A stretch of 11,468 nt of DNA from Actinobacteria bacterium RBG_16_64_13. Its GTDB lineage: Bacteria; Actinomycetota; Thermoleophilia; RBG-16-64-13. The notes beneath the pieces are model-generated. The model did no database searches, was not told where the DNA came from, and worked only from the letters and a program-made list of their open reading frames with translations. Positions 5,784 to 11,468 of the stretch are shown piece after piece; within the stretch, counting starts at the first letter, position 1, and the number at the start of each line of letters is the position of its first letter. The translations under genes and the position numbers were made by a program. The stretch covers positions 101,457-112,924 of the forward strand of contig MELN01000020.1 of assembly GCA_001768675.1 (NCBI GenBank), read 5' to 3'.

Positions 5784-7290
5784 GGAAATAACCAGCGTCC
5801 TAAAATCCCGCATCCAGCGGTATGAGGCGGGCGTCGACATCCAGGAGGTGGGCACCGTAGTCCAGGTGGGCGACGGTGTTGCCCGTATCCAGGGGCTGGA
5901 GAACGCTGTGGCCGCGGAGATGCTCGAGCTGCCCCACGGGGTCATGGGCTTGGTGCTCAACCTCGAAGAAGACAGTGTGGGCGCCGTCCTGATGGGCGAA
6001 GACACGCTCATCAAAGAGGGCGACCAGGTCAAGCGGACGGGCAGGGTCATCCAGGTTCCCGTGGGCGAGGCCCTCGTGGGCCGCGTGATCAACCCGCTCG
6101 GGGTCCCGTTGGACGACAAGGGTCCCATCGAGACCACGGAGTTTCGCCCGGTCGAGTTCAAGGCCCCCGGCGTCATTCGCAGGCAACCGGTGAAGGAACC
6201 GCTGCAGACGGGGATCAAAGCCATCGACTCCATGATCCCCATCGGCCGTGGCCAGCGGGAACTGATAATCGGAGACCGAGGCACCGGCAAGACCGCTATC
6301 GCCGTCGACACCATCATCAACCAGAAGGGCCAAGGGGTCATCTGCATCTACGTGGCCATCGGCCAGAAAGCCTCCACCGTGGCCGGTCTCGTCGCCAAGC
6401 TCGAAGAGCATGGGGCCATGGATTACACCATCGTCATCATGGCGTCGGCTTCCGCGGGGGCCCCGCTGCGCTATATCGCCCCCTACGCTGGGGCGGCCAT
6501 GGGCGAGTACTTCACCTACTCGGGTCGGCACGCGCTGTGCATCTATGACGACCTCACGAAGCATGCCGACTCCTACCGGCAGATGTCGCTGCTCCTGCGG
6601 CGCCCGCCGGGCCGCGAGGCCTTCCCGGGCGACATCTTCTATCTGCACAGCCGTCTGCTGGAGAGGGCATGTAAGCTCAATGACAAAGAAGGCGGGGGTT
6701 CCCTCACGGCTCTGCCCGTCATCGAGACCCAGGCGGGCGACGTGTCCGCCTATATCCCCACCAACGTGATCTCCATCACCGACGGCCAGATCTTTTTGGA
6801 GAGCGACCTGTTCTACTCGGGCATCCGTCCGGCCATCAACGTGGGCATCTCGGTCTCCCGGGTGGGTGGGAACGCACAGATCAAGGCCATGAAGAAGGTG
6901 GCCGGAACGCTGCGGCTCGACCTCTCTACATTCCGGGAGTTGGAGGCGTTTGCCAAATTCGGATCGGAACTCGATCAAGAGACCCAGAGAAGTCTGGCGC
7001 GCGGCGAACGGCTGGTGGCTTCGCTCAACCAACCCCAGTACGTGCCGTGGCCGGTTCAAGACCAGGTAATGATCATCTTCGCGGCTACGAAGGGGTACGC
7101 CGATGACGTGCAGGTGCGGGACATCTCGCCTTTCAACGCCTCGCTCCGCGATTACTTGGGCCAGCAGCACCCCGAGATCGGCGCCGAGATCGCGGCAAGC
7201 AAGGATCTAAGCCCAGAAACCGAGGCGAAGCTCCGCGGCGCCATCGAGGCGTTCAAAGAGATGTGGTCCGTGGACAAGGTCCTCCTCTAG
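5767..7290 (+). CDS. atpA: F1Fo ATP synthase subunit alpha
   Basis: Alpha forms the non-catalytic nucleotide sites and supplies the arginine finger to the catalytic sites. The 507-residue product has the N-terminal beta-barrel (~25-92), the Walker A loop GDRGTGKT (169-176), the Walker B region CIYDDLTKHA (258-267), the arginine finger R365 in SVSRVGG, and the C-terminal helical domain. The usual Walker A Gln (GDRQTGKT) is Gly172 here; mycobacteria have Lys at the same place, so the position varies. The TTG start at 5767 has GGAGGG 5-6 bases upstream, and the N-terminus (LRPEEITSVLKSRI) matches the family. It overlaps atpH by 17 bases and ends 6 bases before atpG. Confidence 0.98.
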   Translation: MKLRPEEITSVLKSRIQRYEAGVDIQEVGTVVQVGDGVARIQGLENAVAAEMLELPHGVMGLVLNLEEDSVGAVLMGEDTLIKEGDQVKRTGRVIQVPVGEALVGRVINPLGVPLDDKGPIETTEFRPVEFKAPGVIRRQPVKEPLQTGIKAIDSMIPIGRGQRELIIGDRGTGKTAIAVDTIINQKGQGVICIYVAIGQKASTVAGLVAKLEEHGAMDYTIVIMASASAGAPLRYIAPYAGAAMGEYFTYSGRHALCIYDDLTKHADSYRQMSLLLRRPPGREAFPGDIFYLHSRLLERACKLNDKEGGGSLTALPVIETQAGDVSAYIPTNVISITDGQIFLESDLFYSGIRPAINVGISVSRVGGNAQIKAMKKVAGTLRLDLSTFRELEAFAKFGSELDQETQRSLARGERLVASLNQPQYVPWPVQDQVMIIFAATKGYADDVQVRDISPFNASLRDYLGQQHPEIGAEIAASKDLSPETEAKLRGAIEAFKEMWSVDKVLL

Positions 7291-7296
7291 GATCAT

Positions 7297-8187
7297 ATGG
7301 CGTCACAGCGAGACATACGCCGACGGATCGCCTCGGTCCACAACACGAGGAAGATCACCAAGGCCATGGAGATGGTGGCGGCGGCGCGCCTGCGGCGCGC
7401 CCAGCAGCGCATCGAGGCTACCCGGCCCTACGCCCTCAACATGCTCGAGTTCATCGGCCAACTGGTGAACTATCTGCAGGTCGATTTGAGCCTGCATCCG
7501 CTGCTGAAACCACACGCCCACCTCAAGAAGGTCGCGGTGATCGCCCTGACGGCCGACCGCGGCATGTGCGGGGCCTTCAACGCCAACATCGTACGCCGGG
7601 CGCTCGACCGGGTGAACACCTACGCCGCCGAGGGCGTCGAGAGCGACCTCGTGGTCATGGGACGGAAAGGTGTAAGCACGGTCCGGTTCCAGGGCTACAA
7701 GATCGACAGGGCCTACCTCGACGTGACCGAGCGCACCGCCTTCTTGGAGGCGCAGGCCTTGACCAACGGAGTCATCCGGCGCTACGCGAACGAGTCCATC
7801 GACCGGGTCCATCTGGTGTTCAACCGCTTCAAGAGCCCGATGGAGCAGTTCGTGACCGACCAGGTCATATTGCCCATCCAGGAGGAGATCACCGGCCAGT
7901 ACTGTCCCGCCGATGCCCAAGAGCACATGGACTTCCTGTTTGAGCCCGATCCGGAGACAATCCTCGCCGACCTGCTCCCTTCGTACGTGGAGATCACCAT
8001 CTACCGGGCCATCCTCGAGGGCATGGCCAGCGAGCACGGCGCGCGCATGACGGCCATGAGGGCCGCTTCCGAGGCTGCGGACGAGATGATCAACGATCTG
8101 ACCCTGGCAATGAACCGGGTGCGGCAAGCCTCCATCACCCAGGAGATCCTGGAAGTGGTGGCCGGTGCGGACGCACTGTCCGGATAA
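7297..8187 (+). CDS. atpG: F1Fo ATP synthase subunit gamma
   Basis: Gamma is the rotating central shaft. The 296-residue product has both signature ends of the coiled coil: KITKAMEMVAAARLRRAQ (19-36) and SEHGARMTAMRAASEAADEM (245-264), ending with ITQEILEVVAGADAL. The TADRGMCGAFNAN motif (85-97) begins the Rossmann-like middle domain. ATG 7297 follows the atpA stop by 6 bases with TAGGA as a short, close ribosome site, so coupling to atpA is likely. Its TAA stop is part of the atpD ribosome site. Confidence 0.97.
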   Translation: MASQRDIRRRIASVHNTRKITKAMEMVAAARLRRAQQRIEATRPYALNMLEFIGQLVNYLQVDLSLHPLLKPHAHLKKVAVIALTADRGMCGAFNANIVRRALDRVNTYAAEGVESDLVVMGRKGVSTVRFQGYKIDRAYLDVTERTAFLEAQALTNGVIRRYANESIDRVHLVFNRFKSPMEQFVTDQVILPIQEEITGQYCPADAQEHMDFLFEPDPETILADLLPSYVEITIYRAILEGMASEHGARMTAMRAASEAADEMINDLTLAMNRVRQASITQEILEVVAGADALSG

Positions 8188-8193
8188 GGAGGA
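8186..8193 (+). promoter_or_regulatory. Ribosome binding site of atpD, overlapping the atpG stop
   Basis: AAGGAGGA lies 10 bases before the atpD ATG at 8204 and begins within the TAA stop of atpG (8185-8187). It rules out the longer in-frame GTG at 8165 as the start. Confidence 0.8.
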
Positions 8194-8203
8194 CGAAAGG
8201 GCG

Positions 8204-9652
<1,449 letters not shown>

Positions 9653-9659
9653 GGCGGGT

Positions 9660-9663
9660 GAGG
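9660..9663 (+). promoter_or_regulatory. Ribosome binding site deciding the atpC start
   Basis: GAGG lies 5 bases before the GTG at 9669 but only 2 bases before the GTG at 9666. Spacing favours 9669. Confidence 0.5.
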
Positions 9664-9668
9664 TAGTG

Positions 9669-10115
9669 GTGGATCAGGAGGAGAGCTCACAGCTTCGCTT
9701 GGAGGTCGTTGCCCCTGCGGGCCGGGTGTTCGAGGGCGGCGTGCAGATGGCTGTGCTTCCGGCCGTGACCGGCGAGTTGGGCATTCTGCCCCGCCATGCG
9801 CCCCTGGTGGCTCAGCTGAGCATCGGCCGTCTGCGGGCTCTCACCGTGGATGGCGATTGGCTCACGTTTGCCGTCGCCGAGGGGTTCGCCAAAGTCCAGT
9901 TCAACAAGATCATCGTCCTGGCCGACGCGGCCGAGGAGGCTTCACAAATAGACGTCGCCCGCGTCCACAAGTCCATCGAACAGGCTAAGCAGCGCCTGGA
10001 GATGCACCGGTCGGGAGCGGTACCCGAGGGTGAGGACGTCGATCCTTACCGGGAGCAACTGGCCTTGCGCCGGGCATACAACCGCCTCAAAGTCGCGGAG
10101 AGACCCGACAAGTGA
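9669..10115 (+). CDS. atpC: F1Fo ATP synthase subunit epsilon
   Basis: Epsilon sits on the central stalk and can inhibit ATP hydrolysis. The 148-residue product (GTG 9669; 9666 possible) has the N-terminal beta-sandwich with GELGILPRHAPLVAQLSIG (35-53) and a C-terminal helical hairpin. The helices align well with the ATP-binding epsilon of thermophilic Bacillus: IDVARV (94-99) against IDVLRA, and RRAYNR (134-139) against KRAMNR. Two known ATP-contact positions differ (Ala to V99, and an Arg to Q105). The loop between the helices is about 7 residues longer and Pro/Gly/Glu-rich. The gene ends in a four-base overlap with murA. Confidence 0.95.
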   Translation: MDQEESSQLRLEVVAPAGRVFEGGVQMAVLPAVTGELGILPRHAPLVAQLSIGRLRALTVDGDWLTFAVAEGFAKVQFNKIIVLADAAEEASQIDVARVHKSIEQAKQRLEMHRSGAVPEGEDVDPYREQLALRRAYNRLKVAERPDK

Positions 10116-11416
10116 CGGCAAGAACGGCCGCGAGACCCGGGGAGCCTCGCCTCCTTGTTCGCGGCGGGCGGCGTCTCTCCGGACAGGTCGCTGTCTCCGG
10201 CGCGAAGAACTCCGCTCTCAAGCTCATGGCGGCTTCTCTCTTGGCGTCCGGGACGAGCGTGCTTCACAACGTCCCCGACATCCAGGACGTCCGCACCATG
10301 CAGGAGGTGTTGGAGCACCTCGGCGCGGTGGTGGACTTCGCCGACGGCACCATGACTGTGGACACCAGCGCCGTGCAATCGCACGTGGCTCCCTACGAGC
10401 TTGTGCAGCGCATGCGGGCTTCTATCCAGATCATGGGCCCCTTGGTCGCCAGGTTCGGGGAGGCTAGGGTGGCCATGCCGGGTGGCTGCAACCTGGGTCC
10501 GCGCAAGATAGACATCCACCTGCGCGGCTTGGCCGACATGGGCGCCAAGGTGAGGTCCGATCACGGCTTCGTGGAAGTGACGGCCGCGAAACTGCACGCC
10601 ATCGACATGTTCCTCGACTACCCGAGCGTGGGTGCGACCGAGAGCTTGCTCATGGCCGCCGTCATGGCGGAGGGGACGACTACTCTTGAGAATGTCGCCC
10701 GCGAACCCGAGATCGTCGATCTCTGCAAGTTCATGGTCAGCATGGGAGCGGACATCACGGGAGCGGGAAGTTCCACGCTGAAGGTGAACGGCGTGCGTGA
10801 GATGCAGCCGGCAGAGCACACCGTGCTCGGCGATCGCATCGAGGCGGGGACGTTTCTCATAGCAGGCGCGGTCACGGGCGGGGAGATCGAGGTGACCGGC
10901 ATCAGCCCACACGTGCTCGACCTGTTCCTCTCGAAACTGCGGTCGGTCGGCGTCCAGATAGCCGAGAACACCCGCAGCATCAAGGCCAGCGGCGATCCGG
11001 CCTCTTACACCACCGTGGACGTGGCTACCCTGCCGTATCCTGGCTTCCCCACCGACCTTCAGGCCCAGATGATGGTGCTGCTTTCTATCGCCGGCGGGGT
11101 CTCGGTGGTGACCGAGAACGTGTTCGAGAACCGCTTCGGCTTCGTGGACGAGCTCATCCGGCTGGGCGCGGATATCCGTGTGGACGGCAACCACGCCGTC
11201 GTCACCGGCGGGCGGTCGCTGACCGGGGCCATCGTCCGCTGTCCCGATCTGAGGGCAGGGGCGGCGCTGGCCGTGGCCGGTCTTGTGGCCGAGGGCTGCA
11301 CCGAATTGCGCGAGGTCTACCACATCGACCGCGGCTACGAACGCTTCGAGGAGAAGCTCCGGGGCCTTGGCGCCGAGGTGGAGAGGGCCGGTTCCGGTTT
11401 CGATAGCTGCGCTTAG
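10112..11416 (+). CDS. murA: UDP-N-acetylglucosamine 1-carboxyvinyltransferase
   Basis: MurA transfers enolpyruvate from PEP to UDP-GlcNAc, the first committed step of peptidoglycan synthesis, in the cytoplasm. The 434-residue product has the two-domain EPSP-synthase-type fold signatures: SGAKNSALK (K32, N33), the active-site cysteine C126 in MPGGCNLGPR, the base D315 in GFPTDLQAQM, and the C-terminal HIDRGYERFEEKL. Cys rather than the mycobacterial Asp at the PEP-reactive position predicts a fosfomycin-sensitive enzyme. The start is GTG 10112, overlapping the atpC stop as GTGA, with GGAGAG 9 bases upstream. It gives an N-terminal extension of about 10 Arg/Ala/Pro residues. Coupling to atpC suggests it is the last gene of the atp transcript. 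Confidence 0.97.
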   Translation: MTARTAARPGEPRLLVRGGRRLSGQVAVSGAKNSALKLMAASLLASGTSVLHNVPDIQDVRTMQEVLEHLGAVVDFADGTMTVDTSAVQSHVAPYELVQRMRASIQIMGPLVARFGEARVAMPGGCNLGPRKIDIHLRGLADMGAKVRSDHGFVEVTAAKLHAIDMFLDYPSVGATESLLMAAVMAEGTTTLENVAREPEIVDLCKFMVSMGADITGAGSSTLKVNGVREMQPAEHTVLGDRIEAGTFLIAGAVTGGEIEVTGISPHVLDLFLSKLRSVGVQIAENTRSIKASGDPASYTTVDVATLPYPGFPTDLQAQMMVLLSIAGGVSVVTENVFENRFGFVDELIRLGADIRVDGNHAVVTGGRSLTGAIVRCPDLRAGAALAVAGLVAEGCTELREVYHIDRGYERFEEKLRGLGAEVERAGSGFDSCA

Positions 11417-11424
11417 CGCCGGCA

Positions 11425-11453
11425 TTGGCCCCAAAAGGGGTCCGCGCTACAAT
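11425..11453 (+). promoter_or_regulatory. Candidate promoter for a gene beyond the window
   Basis: TTGGCC at 11425-11430 and TACAAT at 11448-11453 are 17 bp apart, matching the consensus at four and five of six positions. It lies just after murA and would start RNA near 11460. The downstream gene is not visible. Confidence 0.5.
11427..11442 (+). repeat. Palindrome in the promoter spacer after murA
   Basis: GGCCCC, loop AAAA, GGGGTC form four GC pairs extended by a G-T and a G-C pair. It overlaps the -35 element and spacer of the candidate promoter. No T run follows, so a terminator is unlikely. It may be an operator or a weak 3' hairpin for murA. Confidence 0.4.
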
Positions 11454-11468
11454 CTCCCTGGACCACGG

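Noticed and set aside
5800..7170. 456-codon open frame on the - strand opposite atpA
   Set aside because: Same antisense shadow effect; no promoter or ribosome site and no protein motif.
10046..11434. 462-codon open frame on the - strand opposite murA
   Set aside because: It is a shadow of murA caused by GC-rich codon bias; the product is rich in His, Asp, Gly and Arg with no recognisable motif.
11427..11442. Rho-independent terminator after murA
   Set aside because: The stem is short and no T run follows; the bases fit a promoter spacer better.

Overview
This window is a single-strand, GC-rich (roughly 60-65% by eye) run of thirteen housekeeping genes, all on the + strand and with almost no intergenic DNA. 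Nothing in it looks mobile, phage-like, CRISPR-like or recently acquired. The gene order (prmC, tsaC, glyA, dCMP deaminase, F1Fo ATP synthase, murA) is a conserved neighbourhood of Gram-positive-type bacteria. High GC, frequent GTG/TTG starts, strong Shine-Dalgarno sites, separate atpF and atpH (not the mycobacterial fused form), an AtpZ/AtpI pair and murA directly after atpC suggest a deep-branching actinobacterium (Coriobacteriia/Thermoleophilia-like) or possibly a high-GC Firmicute. The exact lineage cannot be fixed from the sequence alone.

Positions 1-974 hold the 3' part of a fused gene. Its reading frame is open from the window edge and begins in the NPPY motif of the release-factor methyltransferase PrmC. 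It runs without a stop into a complete TsaC/Sua5/YrdC domain (threonylcarbamoyl-AMP synthase for tRNA t6A). After a 123-bp gap comes glyA (serine hydroxymethyltransferase, TTG start, strong RBS). glyA overlaps a dCMP deaminase gene by one base (TGATG). These two enzymes supply the two inputs of thymidylate synthase: methylene-tetrahydrofolate and dUMP.

Positions 2852-2929 are an AT-rich island with the best promoter in the window (a perfect TATAAT at 2909-2914). It sits only about 15 bp before the first gene of the ATP synthase cluster. The cluster is complete and in standard order: atpZ, atpI, atpB (a), atpE (c), atpF (b), atpH (delta), atpA (alpha), atpG (gamma), atpD (beta), atpC (epsilon). 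Residues in c and a predict a proton-driven rather than sodium-driven enzyme. murA overlaps atpC by four bases (GTGA), so it probably belongs to the same transcript. The last 52 bp hold a promoter-like TTGGCC-17-TACAAT with a palindrome in its spacer, apparently for a gene beyond the window.

I found no evidence for a new biological system. The most useful observations are the PrmC-TsaC fusion (easily mis-annotated because the window starts inside it), the near-leaderless or minicistron-coupled start of atpZ, unusual residues in the alpha Walker A motif and in the epsilon ATP-binding motif, the atpE-atpF hairpin, and the palindromic promoter after murA.
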